Notes under the pieces: model-generated
Told to the model about the DNA's origin: nothing
Databases searched by the model: none
The model's input: the letters and a program-made list of their open reading frames with translations, nothing else
In this document: positions 8,941 to 17,638 of the stretch, in pieces
Numbering within the stretch: the first letter of the stretch is position 1
How the letters are laid out: each line of letters opens with the position of its first letter
Made by a program: the position numbers and the translations under genes
Source of the DNA: Microglena sp. YARC
Taxonomy: Eukaryota > Chlorophyta > Chlorophyceae > Chlamydomonadales > Chlamydomonadaceae
Direction of reading: 5' to 3'
Assembly: GCA_022414725.1 (NCBI GenBank)
Contig: CM039462.1
Coordinates: forward strand, 183,997,386-184,061,385
Length of the DNA: 64,000 nucleotides

Positions 8941-8944
8941 ATAG

Positions 8945-9150
8945 CCATGTTTGTTTGTGAAAGATTCTCTACATTTCGATAGTTATTTTACATGTGCAGA
9001 CACATGTTTCAGAGTCTGTTGTTTGTTAAAGATTCTCTACATTTCGACAGTTATTTTACGTGTCCTCATGTGCAGACACATGTTTCAGAGTCTGTTGTTT
9101 GTTAAAGATTCTCTACATTTCGACAGTTATTTTACGTGTCCTCGTGTGTA
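8945..9150. repeat. Tandem repeat, about 80 bp x 2.7
   Basis: Units of GTTAAAGATTCTCTACATTT, CGACAGTTATTTTACGTGTC and CTCATGTGCAGACACATGTT in head-to-tail order. The stem TGTGCAGACACA gives each unit a small inverted repeat. Non-coding. Confidence 0.7.
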
Positions 9151-9198
9151 CATCAAGGAGGCTTTCTCAAGCAGACCCCAATCCGTTGACTTACTGTC

Positions 9199-9663
9199 TT
9201 AATGAGATTTAGCTTCGTAATAGCATGGATCGATACAGAATACACAACTGCACGAAAAACATAACAGCAAGCAGCTCCAGAATGCCCTTTTCCTGAGCGG
9301 AAGATACCCGAATAGCCTTACGTAATCGTCCATGTATTCCCATGTGTTTGCCGTGTACGTATTTTCTATCTCTACAATCTTCTTCAATCGAGCAGCATTC
9401 TGGGCGTACTCAATTTTGGCACCAGATAATAGGTGGATTGTCGTTCCGTCAAACGTGAACATAGTCTTATTCATCACGTTCGATGTATGCCTGTAGTAGA
9501 ATGTCTCTTTGTACAGGTCGAGTATTTCTAAACATTTCTTGGCGTCATCCTCATTATCGAATACCACCGTTCCATGTAAAATAAAATGTTTGCCATTCCA
9601 CGTACTGCCTGAAACTGTGAAACGCGCATACATGCTGGTATCCAACTTCTTGAAGTTATCCAT
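9199..9663 (-). CDS. Hypothetical protein with C-terminal hydrophobic tail
   Basis: 154 aa from the ATG at 9663 (MDNFKKLDTSMYARFTVSGS). The middle alternates strands and helices and contains FDNEDDAKKCLEILDLYKET. The last 35 residues include a hydrophobic Cys-rich stretch (AFWSCLLLCFSCSCVFCI) that could anchor it in a membrane as a tail-anchored protein. No family recognised. It is flanked by a tandem repeat on one side and a MITE on the other. Confidence 0.6.
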   Translation of the reverse strand: MDNFKKLDTSMYARFTVSGSTWNGKHFILHGTVVFDNEDDAKKCLEILDLYKETFYYRHTSNVMNKTMFTFDGTTIHLLSGAKIEYAQNAARLKKIVEIENTYTANTWEYMDDYVRLFGYLPLRKRAFWSCLLLCFSCSCVFCIDPCYYEAKSH

Positions 9664-9736
9664 TGTTTCTGTTTTACACAGAAGAGATAGGGTGCGCAAA
9701 GCAATATACTAGACATAGTCTTGATTTCTTATACTT

Positions 9737-9857
9737 AATGGGCGTTCCTGACTCCCGGCCGATTTTGACTAGTTGCGAAACATGGTATGGAGCGGATTTG
9801 TGATTCCTTCGATCATGTAACTTCAAAAAAAACGACCGGGAGACAAGAACGCCCATT
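9737..9857. mobile_element. MITE (AATGGGCG family), 121-bp internally deleted copy
   Basis: Ends are AATGGGCGTTCCTGACTCCC and the inverted GGGAGACAAGAACGCCCATT. It shares the first 70 bp with the 166-bp full-length copies but lacks most of the right internal half. It lies between a hypothetical gene and the 3' end of the ankyrin pseudogene. Confidence 0.8.
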
Positions 9858-9904
9858 ATGGTTAAAACTTGAGATCGAGATGAAATCGGAAGCAATAAAG
9901 TGTT

Positions 9905-12226
9905 ACACTCAATAATGATAAAGTATATTGTGACAGGTCTCGGGGCCAGCCGCCTCTGGATCCATCAGCAGCAAGCAGACATATGCGTGACCTTCCTTTG
10001 CAGCCTCCCACAAGGCCTAGCTGTCGTTAGAGTTCGCCAGGGCCCTGAACTCAAGTCCAGCCACTGCTGGATCCATCAGCAGCTTGCAGACATCTGCGTG
10101 ACCGTCCTTCGCAGCCTCCCGCAATGCTCTGCTATCGCTAGAGTTCGCCAGGGCCCTGAACTCAAGTCCAGCCACCTCTGGATCCATCAGCAGCTTGCAG
10201 ACATCTGCGTGACCTTCCTTGGCAGCTGCCCACAAGGCCCTGCTGTTGACAGAGTTCGCCAGGGCCCTGAACTCAAGTCCAGCCACCGCTGGATCCATGA
10301 GCAGCTTGCAGACATCTGCGTGACCTGCATTGGCACCCACAAACAAGGTCCAGCTGTCGCTAGAGTTCGCCCGGGCCCTGTACTTGAGTCCAGCTACATC
10401 TGGATCCATCAGCAGCTTGCAGACATCTGCGTGACCTTCCTTTGCAGACACCACCAATGCCCAGCTGCCGCTAGAGTTCGCCTGTGCCCTGTACTCAATT
10501 CCAGCCACAGCTGGATCCATCAGTAGCTTGCAGACATCTGCGTGGCCTTCTTTGGCAGCCGCCCCAAGGCCCTGCTGTCGTCGGAGTTTGCCCGGGCCCT
10601 GAACTCAAGTCCAGCCACCTCTGGATCCATCAGCAGCTCGCAGACATCTGCGTGACCTGCATTGGCAGCCGCCCACAATGCCCAGCTGTCGTCGGAGTTT
10701 GCCTGGGCCCTGAACTCAACTCCAGCCACCGCTGGATCCATCAGAAGCTTGCAGACATCTGCGTGACCTACCTCCGCAGCACTCCACAAGGCCCTGCTGT
10801 CGATTGAGTTAGCCCGGGCCTGAAATCAAGTCCAGCCACCTCTGGATCCATCAACATCTTGCAGACATCTGCGTGACCTGCCTTGGCAGACACCCACAAT
10901 GCCCTGCTGTCGCTAGAGTTCGCCCTGGCCCTGAACTCAAGTCCAGTCACCTCTGGATCCATGAGCAGCTTGCAGACATCTGCGTGACCTTCATTGGCAG
11001 CCGTCCCCAAGGCCCTGCTGTCGTCGGAGTTTGCCCGGGCCCTGAACTCAACTCCAGCCACCGCTGGATCCATCAGCAGCTTGCAGACATCAGCGTGACC
11101 TGCCCTGGCAGCTGCCAACAATGCACTGCTGTTTACAGAGTTAGCCCTTGCCCTGAACTCAATTCCAGCCACCTCTGGATCCATCAGCAGCTTGCAGACA
11201 TCTGCGTGGCCTTCTTTGGCAGCCGCCCACAATGCTCTGCTATCGCTAGAGTTCGCCAGGGCCCTGAACTCAAGTCCAGCCACCACTGGATCCATGAGCA
11301 GCTTGCAGACATCGGCGTGCCCTTCATTGGCAGCCGCCCACAAGGCCCTGCTGTCTCTAGAGTTCGCCAGGGCCCTGAACTCAATTCCAGCCACCGCTGG
11401 ATCCATCAGCAATTTGCAGACATCTACTTGACCTTCATTGGCACACACAAAACAAGGCCCTGCTGTCTCTAGAGTTCGCCAGGGCCCTGAACTCAATTCC
11501 AGCCACCTCTGGATCCATGAGCAGCTTGCAGACATCTGCGTGACCTGCATTGGCACCCACCAACAATGCCCAGCTGTCGCTAGAGTTCGCCTGGGCCCTG
11601 AACTCGAGTCCAGCCGCCACTGGATCCATGAGCAGCTTGCAGACATCGGCGTGACCTTCCTTGGCCGCCGTCCATAAGGCCCTGCTGTCGCTAGAGTTCG
11701 CCATGGCCCTGAACTCAAGTCCAGCCTCCACTGGATCCATCAGCAGCTTGCAGACATCGGCGTGACCTTCCTTGGCGGCCGCCCATAAGGCCCTGCTGTC
11801 GCTAGAGTTCGCCTTGGCCCTGAACTCAAGTCCAGCCACCGCTGGATCCATCAGCAGCTTACAGACATCTGCGTGACCGGCCTTGGCACCCACATAGAGA
11901 AGATTGTTTTCATTTTGGTTCGCCCTAAATTGTAGGGTCCCCTGAACCTGTACAAGAGGATTGGAAACCAAGCATACTGCTAGAAGGTCGGCGCGCCCCC
12001 CTTTCGCCATCATCTCTCCAACGAGCTGTGGTGGTTTGATCAGTCCGGCAAGGGGCAATCCTGAAAATCTTTTGCGCAGAGTTTTACACACTAATACAAT
12101 CTGGGGGTTGGAAGAGAATAGGGCAATACGATCAAGGATGTCACAGGGAACCGACGTTAGGAATGGAAACGATGATCGAGTGTGAGATTGCTTTCGATGA
12201 ACATGTGTATATTCATGCAAGCGCAC
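9905..12226 (-). pseudogene. F-box/ankyrin gene broken by frameshifts and a nonsense codon
   Basis: Reading leftwards from 12226: F-box-like N-terminus (VPCDILDRIALFSSNPQIVL), then about 19 ankyrin repeats of the GHADVCKLLMDPEVAG type. The frame changes near 11450 (extra T in TTGTTTTGTGTG), near 10810 (one C missing in GGGCCTGAAATC) and near 10563 (one C missing in GCCGCCCCAAGG); at about 10017 the usual Trp codon of SWAL is TAG. The expected start ATG, present in the paralogues at 2390 and 26635, is out of frame. The DNA otherwise matches the paralogues closely, so decay is recent, or part of it is homopolymer sequence error. Confidence 0.75.
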
Positions 12227-12270
12227 AGGATGGTATAAATAAATAATGAGTTGGGATAAACCCTATAACC
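12227..12270 (-). promoter_or_regulatory. Conserved upstream module, inverted TATAAATAAATAATGAG part
   Basis: Next to the ankyrin gene start this holds CATCCTGTGCGC (read on the minus strand), as in the paralogues. The neighbouring TATAAATAAATAATGAGTTG block, however, lies in the opposite orientation relative to the gene from that seen at 2306 and 26513. The same inverted arrangement occurs at 32619-32650. Confidence 0.45.
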
Positions 12271-12447
12271 CTAAAAACCATTGGTTGCACTTGCCTGTCG
12301 GTAGCTGTAGCGGTATCTGCAAAGCGGTAGCGGTATCTGCAAAGCGGTAGCAAGACACACGATGCACAAGTCGACGCCAGAAACTGAGGACGTTTTGTAA
12401 ACGATCTTGTCAATACAGATATTGTCTTCACAAAACATTCAAGGACT

Positions 12448-12613
12448 AATGGGCGTTCCTGCCTCCCGGCCGATTTTGACTGGTTGCGAAACATGGTATG
12501 GAGCGGAATTGTGATTCATTGGTGCTGATGTCTAAAGCTAGCGAGTCTTTCCGGAGGCTCTAAATCCTGATTAGAAATTTTAAAAAATCGGCCGGGAGAC
12601 AGGAACGCCCATT
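12448..12613. mobile_element. MITE (AATGGGCG family), full length, 166 bp
   Basis: Terminal inverted repeats of about 30 bp (AATGGGCGTTCCTGCCTCCC inward), flanked by a perfect 4-bp duplication GACT (12444-12447 and 12614-12617). No coding capacity. It is in inverse orientation to the copy at 13106-13271. Confidence 0.9.
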
Positions 12614-12676
12614 GACTGTAAAAGTTACATCTTCAAAGTAGCCTTAAAAGCAAAGTGCTGGCTCACATCGTGCGCA

Positions 12677-13060
12677 TCAATAATCATTTCCATTGGTGCC
12701 CGCGAAGCGCACGGCCTGTACACAGTGCCCTCCTGCCGACCATTCTCGGACCAGCTCCCGTGCGAGAGAGTCGTACTCGTGTCGAAACACCACCCACTTG
12801 CTCGACGCGCCCACGTGGCTGAACCTCCTCACGGACTGGAGTTCCCCGTCGTTCCACACGTACACGTTGAGTTCCAGGTCGTCCGGCAACGCTCCGAGGG
12901 CGGCGTTCAGTGCGTGCGTCTTGCCGGTGCCCCCGGCGCCCACCACGACCAGGCACGACTTGGCTTCGCTTAGGAGGAAGTCGAGGATGATCCGCGTCTT
13001 CTCAACGGACGTCTCGCATGTCTCGCGCATCTCTGTGTCTGACATTGGTGATTCGGACAT
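12677..13060 (-). CDS. Small P-loop NTPase-like protein, 127 aa
   Basis: Starts MSESPMSDTEMRETCE. A Walker A motif GAGGTGKT follows a hydrophobic strand (SCLVVV) at about residues 40-47. The frame then continues only about 80 residues with no convincing Walker B, so it is either a minimal P-loop protein or the N-terminal piece of a larger AAA+/helicase-like ATPase. Codon use here is strikingly GC-rich compared with flanking DNA, which suggests separate acquisition. It is bracketed by two inverted 166-bp MITEs (12448-12613 and 13106-13271), and so could have moved as their cargo. Confidence 0.6.
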   Translation of the reverse strand: MSESPMSDTEMRETCETSVEKTRIILDFLLSEAKSCLVVVGAGGTGKTHALNAALGALPDDLELNVYVWNDGELQSVRRFSHVGASSKWVVFRHEYDSLARELVREWSAGGHCVQAVRFAGTNGNDY

Positions 13061-13105
13061 CGCGATTAAAGTAGATTGTCACACACGAAGTCACTTTATA
13101 CTACT

Positions 13106-13271
13106 AATGGGCGTTCCTGTCTCCCGGCCGATTTTTTAAAATTTCTAATCAGGATTTAGAGCCTCCGGAAAGACTCGCTAGCTTTAGACATCAGCACCAA
13201 TGAATCACAATTCCGCTCCATACCATGTTTCGCAACCAGTCAAAATCGGCCGGGAGGCAGGAACGCCCATT
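13106..13271. mobile_element. MITE (AATGGGCG family), full length, inverted copy
   Basis: Almost identical to 12448-12613 in reverse orientation. Flanks TACT and TACA give only a 3 of 4 match for a target duplication, unlike the perfect GACT of its partner. Confidence 0.9.
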
Positions 13272-13378
13272 TACAGTCAACGGAATACTTAAATGCATCC
13301 AAATAAACGGTATAATGAGGCGACAGACGTTATAGTGGATGAACTGTTTCCATTTTTTCCTGCACACAGATAATAAGC

Positions 13379-13750
13379 ATGGACTTCACTAATACATCAC
13401 CAGCTCAGCTAGGCCGCATCATCGCTGACGGAGGGCCAGACAAGAATGCTGCATTGGCTGCACTTGTCCAAACTGCTGAGCGAGCTGATGAGCGAGCTTA
13501 TGAGGCAGTGCGGGTGGCGCATGCGGCTGTTGAAGCCGCCGTAGCCCTGCTGCGAAACAACAACAGGTATGATTCGCTTTGTTGTCTCTATAGCCATTTG
13601 AACAACCTAGAGAACATCATCGACAGACTTCAACAGAGAGGAGCACAATGCTGTGATCACGATATCGACTTGGTGCAATATCGTCATTCAACCAAGTGGC
13701 CATGCCGCTCTGGTGCAGGGAGGGATTGGAAGGCAGACATGGGGGGGTGA
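13379..13750 (+). CDS. Helical hypothetical protein, 123 aa
   Basis: Begins MDFTNTSPAQLGRIIADGG, then Ala-rich helices (AERADERAYEAVRVAHAAVE) and NLENIIDRLQQRG. From about residue 103 on, the reading frame enters a 140-bp segment that is duplicated at 28616-28753, so the natural C-terminus may have been overwritten by that segment. No family recognised. Confidence 0.5.
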   Translation: MDFTNTSPAQLGRIIADGGPDKNAALAALVQTAERADERAYEAVRVAHAAVEAAVALLRNNNRYDSLCCLYSHLNNLENIIDRLQQRGAQCCDHDIDLVQYRHSTKWPCRSGAGRDWKADMGG

Positions 13751-13827
13751 CCCATTGCGTCATGGAGTTGTACATGATAATTGGATTAATAGGGAATGGT
13801 ACTACTTTGCCTCCTGGTATCACCGGA
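13687..13827. repeat. 140-bp duplicated segment, copy 1
   Basis: About 95% identical to 28616-28753. One frame reads WINREWYYFASWYHR, which looks like coding sequence of an unknown protein, so both copies may be pieces of a captured gene. The two copies sit in unrelated contexts. Confidence 0.75.
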
Positions 13828-13837
13828 TGAGGAAGAG

Positions 13838-13932
13838 GCTTCAACCTGCTGCACCCCCCAACGTTGCCCAAAAGCAACGATCTGCAGTCAGGATGATTAT
13901 AAGGTGTGCCCACTTTATTTGAGAACAACTAT
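13838..13932. mobile_element. End fragment of second mariner-type family (TTGTTCTCAAATAAAG)
   Basis: Homologous in reverse to 51529-51632: CCAACGTTGCCCAAAAGCAA, an inner GATCTGCAGTC block, then GTGCCCACTTTATTTGAGAA with CAAC and TA. The terminus matches the TIR found at the transposase gene near 49882. Non-autonomous remnant. Confidence 0.65.
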
Positions 13933-13935
13933 AAG

Positions 13936-14211
13936 ATGTCTATGCCTGTTGTCTTTGTCCAATATATCCACCAAATGGGTGCTTCGATCTGTGTATACGA
14001 TGACATTCCCGAGGACATGGTCGTTCGCCTCTCTGCGGATGCGGAAAATGGAGGCGGCCAAGGATTGGTCGAGGGCAGTGCACTCATGGACGCGTTCTAC
14101 AAAACGCATGGATACGGAAGGGAAATCGGGCAGGGCGACTACAGCACAACGCCCAAATGGACGATGATCATGAACAAATGCGCAGTATTCTGCCTGAAGC
14201 AGCGTCATTAG
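13936..14211 (+). CDS. Hypothetical protein, 91 aa
   Basis: Begins MSMPVVFVQYIHQMGASICV directly after a mariner-type TIR remnant; an upstream in-frame ATG at 13906 lies inside that remnant and is not preferred. The product has a strand-rich start, an acidic centre (YDDIPEDMVVRLSADAENGG) and ends KCAVFCLKQRH. No family recognised. Confidence 0.45.
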   Translation: MSMPVVFVQYIHQMGASICVYDDIPEDMVVRLSADAENGGGQGLVEGSALMDAFYKTHGYGREIGQGDYSTTPKWTMIMNKCAVFCLKQRH

Positions 14212-14269
14212 TAGCATGTCCTTGACCAAGAACGATTTGCAGGATGAAACATATATCAGATGGAAATAA

Positions 14270-14522
14270 ATGTACGACATCGCCGTTAGAAAATTGGCGT
14301 TAAGAATGGTCGCTGACTTGGGTGTGTTAAAAACTTCTGTGTTTACGAACATCAGTCGTTCTACTCTGTGGAGATGGAAACGCTTTGGTGTAAATCGAAA
14401 ACGACGTGAATTTGTAAGCAAACTTTTTGAGACGAACAAAAGAGTTGTTGAATTTTTTTATTGTCAACTCAATGCACAACTGCAAGAGGTGTTGTTGCAT
14501 TTTTCAAAAGTACTCACAATTT
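14270..14522 (+). pseudogene. Transposase 5' fragment, Fanzor-associated mariner type
   Basis: Starts MYDIAVRKLALRMVADLGVL, identical to the transposase at 24211. It contains the helix-turn-helix region (STLWRWKRFGVNRK), then shifts frame after FETNK (AACAAAAGAG instead of AACAAAGAG) and loses homology near 14522. The ATGAAACATATATCAG part of the right TIR remains just upstream; the outermost TIR bases are missing. The catalytic core is gone. Confidence 0.8.
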
Positions 14523-14730
14523 TACAGATAAATTTACTGATTCTTAAACAAAAAGAAAAAGCACCGGAGCGGGACAGTGGAATTGCACAAACTGAGGAGA
14601 CGCGTCGTGCATGGAAGAGACCGCATCATGCATGGAAGAGCGGGGAATCCAATTTAACAGTGGCTAAAAGCGATTGCGTTCCGATGTGCGTGTGAAAAAT
14701 CTTTCTTCTTCATAAAAATGCAAACACTAA

Positions 14731-15261
14731 CACGCAAAACACATACTTATTAAAGGCGAACCAATAGACCTGTTCAACTGGTATATTTCTGCCGTCAATG
14801 GCGTTCTATTTCTAAATGGTGACGTGTGTCACACCGAAATGCGACATGCTGACTATGTGATAGATAAACAACGTTATGTGAAGCACGTTGCAATCGTAAA
14901 AAAAGACAAAGCGTACAGAATCCGAAATCCTGGATGTAAAGGCCGATATATGAACTTCATACAAGTGCCATACAACACATTGTATACGCTTATAAACATG
15001 GACGCGTTCTTCGAATTGAGCCAGGAAAGAAAAGATATGCAATTACAGCTTTTTAAAAAACGCGTTATACTCCGACAAATCCCCTGGGGATGTAATATAA
15101 TTTGCAAGAGGCGCTATCCCAACACATTACAGCAAGCTCAGGCCAGCCGGGGACAATCAATGCCAAGTAACTTAAAGTCAACAACCAATCTGTCATCAAA
15201 TAATGAACGAGCAAGAGCGTATCGAGAACTTGTTTTCAAACTTTATCGGAAAACATTGTGA
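14731..15261 (+). CDS. Hypothetical protein, probably 5'-truncated
   Basis: The frame is open from 14731; coding-like sequence (KGEPIDLFNWYISAVNGVLF) precedes the first ATG at 14839, so the N-terminus was probably lost when the transposase fragment inserted upstream. The product continues HADYVIDKQRYVKHVAIVKK and LYTLINMDAFFELSQERKDM, a mixed alpha/beta protein with many basic residues. No family recognised. Its 3' end overlaps the next gene by 59 bp in another frame. Confidence 0.5.
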   Translation, partial: HAKHILIKGEPIDLFNWYISAVNGVLFLNGDVCHTEMRHADYVIDKQRYVKHVAIVKKDKAYRIRNPGCKGRYMNFIQVPYNTLYTLINMDAFFELSQERKDMQLQLFKKRVILRQIPWGCNIICKRRYPNTLQQAQASRGQSMPSNLKSTTNLSSNNERARAYRELVFKLYRKTL

Positions 15262-15475
15262 AGTTTCGGATAAGGCTTGGGTGCAGTCGGACATATTGCA
15301 CACAGCGTTCATGGACCATTGCATTATTGAAACAAATGACAAGGTAAATGATAAACATGTGCTGTATGAGATTTTGTCAACGGAATCGATGTGCATGCGC
15401 TTTTTCAACTGCAAATTAAAAGGAACTAGACGCGTACGCATCTTATCGGGCGTTATGCTAGTGACATATCCGTAA
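15203..15475 (+). CDS. Hypothetical protein, 90 aa
   Basis: ATG at 15203, product MNEQERIENLFSNFIGKHCE then VSDKAWVQSDILHTAFMDHC and a basic C-terminus (KLKGTRRVRILSGVMLVTYP). The spacing of helices with a final basic beta hairpin resembles a small winged-helix domain, such as those at the C-terminus of viral primase-helicases, but this is only shape similarity. Confidence 0.45.
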   Translation: MNEQERIENLFSNFIGKHCEVSDKAWVQSDILHTAFMDHCIIETNDKVNDKHVLYEILSTESMCMRFFNCKLKGTRRVRILSGVMLVTYP

Positions 15476-15985
15476 ACGCCGCAGAATTGCGGGCTGTATA
15501 AACAAGCGGCAGAGCCCCTTTCACCTCTTCCCCCCAGCGGAGCGACCGGGGGCGACCGGAGGGGAGCCCACAGTTCACATCAAGCATCAGACTTGTAAGG
15601 GAAAATACTCAAATACCGGATTCATTCGGAACGCCTGCGTCAAGTCATCGCAAACGGCGGAACACTGTCCAATGTATCGGAGGACACACGCAAGATGCGG
15701 AACACTGTCGAATTTATAGGCATGCCCAATCCTTGTGTATTGCTGGAGGTACGATAGCCGGGCATCATAAAAGACCCTCCTCGCCCCGAGAATGCATATT
15801 TTTCTTTTATTCTCCTCATCATCCTCTTCACTAGCGCGTCATTCGCACACCACCCTACTCTTTCCTTTCTTCCATCTACAAATAACGCAAAATACATACA
15901 CACGCGAATATCTATCCCTCTCTCTCTCTTTCTCTCTCTCTATCTTTCTATCTCGCTCTCTCGCTCTTTCCCCACGCCACACAGA
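15476..15985. other. Intergenic stretch of dispersed repeats and low complexity
   Basis: Holds a copy of the AACAAGCGGCAGAGCCCCTT repeat (15500-15540), two copies of GCGGAACACTGTC-type repeat (15655-15715), and a CT-rich microsatellite-like tract (15915-15970). No convincing gene. Confidence 0.6.
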
Positions 15986-15989
15986 CGGA

Positions 15990-16090
15990 TATGTAAAGCC
16001 TTCTTTTGAGATTGGAGTCATTGTCGAAGAAAAGAGTCCATATGTAAAGCCTTCTTTTGAGATTGGAGTCATTGTCGAAGAAAAGAGTCT
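15990..16090. repeat. 51-bp direct repeat x 2
   Basis: TATGTAAAGCCTTCTTTTGA then GATTGGAGTCATTGTCGAAG, repeated at 51-bp spacing immediately upstream of the next gene's ATG at 16102. Could be part of its promoter or leader. Confidence 0.75.
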
Positions 16091-16101
16091 TCATCGACGC
16101 G

Positions 16102-16677
16102 ATGCCGCCACAACCTTGTCAGCCCATTTCAAAGCCAGTCCGCCAACTAGGAAGGGCGCTGGACATGGACAGTCTCGACACATCAAAGTTTCTTGATCGC
16201 CTCCACTGCCGGAATGTCAGCCGTCTCAATGCACTGCGGACGTCATCGGCTACTTCCGGCGATCCACGCGTCTTGGAGTATAACGCATTGCGCCACTTAA
16301 TTAAACAAAAACACCACACATCCCCATCGTCACGTTTGTTCCTCGTCGCTGTGGAGTACGTCTTCGATGACGGCTGCTTCAAGCGCGCCAACGGGGACGC
16401 CCTTGTATTCTCACATGCTATCAACACACTTTTCGTGGTGGAGACGAAAATCCTCAAAGCCCATGCCAAAACTGGAAATGCCAAGGTGTTGAAAGCCATA
16501 CAGCAGGCCACTATGTGCGCGAGTAGACTTTCGTCATGGATACAGCATCTCATCAACATTGACATGAAAGACGGAACAACACTTGGATCTGTGACAATTC
16601 GTCGTATGATCGTGACAGCTGTGGATCACGGTGGACGCGTCTTCAGTCAAGATATCCGAAGCCAGGAAATTGATTAA
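16102..16677 (+). CDS. Possible PD-(D/E)XK nuclease-like protein, 191 aa
   Basis: Start ATG at 16102 (MPPQPCQPISKPVRQLGRAL). The middle has a hydrophobic strand LFLVAVEYVFDD, then NGDALVFSHAINTLFVVETK: a GD about 15 residues before VVETK fits the D...ExK core of the PD-(D/E)XK nuclease fold, followed by helix KVLKAIQQATMCASRLSSW. The motif is short, so the assignment is tentative. Possible roles in such viruses include recombination or a Vsr/endonuclease-type activity. Downstream on the other strand is a tRNA-like locus. Confidence 0.45.
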   Translation: MPPQPCQPISKPVRQLGRALDMDSLDTSKFLDRLHCRNVSRLNALRTSSATSGDPRVLEYNALRHLIKQKHHTSPSSRLFLVAVEYVFDDGCFKRANGDALVFSHAINTLFVVETKILKAHAKTGNAKVLKAIQQATMCASRLSSWIQHLINIDMKDGTTLGSVTIRRMIVTAVDHGGRVFSQDIRSQEID

Positions 16678-16695
16678 CTGAAGGTGGAACTTTGG

Positions 16696-16799
16696 AAAAA
16701 CACTGGAGGTACCGAGATTCGAACCAATTAGTGGGCGACATGATCAAGGAATGAAGAAAATTGGCTTAACCTCACGCTCTACCACTGAGCTACAACCCC
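16696..16799 (-). tRNA. tRNA-like locus, degenerate or intron-bearing
   Basis: On the minus strand: GGGGTTGTAGCTCAGTGGTA then GAGC gives a perfect D-arm and A box, and GGTTCGAATC matches a B box. A run of five T follows the 3' end (16696-16700), as at Pol III terminators. The distance between the boxes is about 25 bases longer than in a plain tRNA. A stem TGAGG/CCTTG with loop starting TTAAG would suggest an AAG anticodon (Leu) with a short intron, but the T stem and two acceptor pairs do not close, so this may be a pseudo-tRNA. Confidence 0.45.
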
Positions 16800-16859
16800 G
16801 ATTAGCAACTAAACAATTGTTTTAATAAAAACGAGTGTAAACAACTTTGATCAATACAG

Positions 16860-17560
16860 GTCTCGGCATTGTTTTGCTGAGTATGTAACGTTCCCTCTCT
16901 CTTTATTCCTTCCATTCACGAGCGCCCCCATGTCATCCAAATATTTGCTTGCTGGTGGCCATGTTCAGATGAGAGGGACCTGGTTGGTCATGATATGGCA
17001 TGTACTCCACCAGGCGTGCACCTGAGTCCTCGCGTGACACTCCGAACAGGCCATTCAATCCAGCAATTGCATCTTCGCGTTTTACATCGATGTAGTAGTT
17101 CTTCACTTGCTGGGATGGTTCCGACTCCTCGAGTCACAGAGAGACTGACTGACTGACACACACACACAAAGGAATGCATGACATGGGTGGTGAACTTAAC
17201 AGAGGCTGAACCACATGAACACGGATGGGGAGAGAGGGGTGGGTGATTGACGAAAGTGGGCAGGGGAAACTCTACCGCAACCATATTCGCATGCATGAAT
17301 GACCTGGACGTCATACCCAAGAATTTCGAGTATTTTCCATTTCAAGCTAAACCATGTTACAGTTAAGTCATTGGTGATGGAACCTACCAGGCTTCGGACG
17401 GGGGTCGATGTTTTTCCACCAACACACGTAATTCTCTTTCATATTCTTCTTGCAACATTTTGACAGTTCACGTCAAAATTATTATTAGATCAATGAAGAA
17501 ACTCCTTTATGTTGTTCTGAAATAAAGTGGGAATTCTCAAATATGTCGGGAAATGGCAAG
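16860..17560. other. Intergenic region, no gene recognised
   Basis: Open frames here have no coding character I can recognise. It contains a short CA-rich tract near 17155 and no transposon end that I can identify. Confidence 0.5.
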
Positions 17561-17570
17561 TATGAAAGAG

Positions 17571-17617
17571 GAATCGCGGGACCCCACGGAGTGGGGCAGG
17601 GGAATTCAGCTGCGGAC
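17571..17617. repeat. Dispersed CCCCACGGAGTGGGG hairpin repeat, copy 1
   Basis: GAATCGCGGGACCCCACGGA then GTGGGGCAGGGGAATTCAGC. CCCCAC/GTGGGG forms a stem with a GGA loop. Copy 2 is at 58143-58190 (one C shorter); a diverged relative is at 5006-5045. Confidence 0.75.
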
Positions 17618-17638
17618 TTTTCTCAACAACTGTATTAC

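Noticed and set aside
12677..13060. Packaging ATPase of the A32/FtsK type
   Set aside because: Only a Walker A motif in 127 residues, no Walker B or other packaging-ATPase motifs.
16988..17320. 110-codon minus-strand frame
   Set aside because: Low-complexity composition (Ser/Val/Cys from CA-rich DNA) and no recognisable domain.
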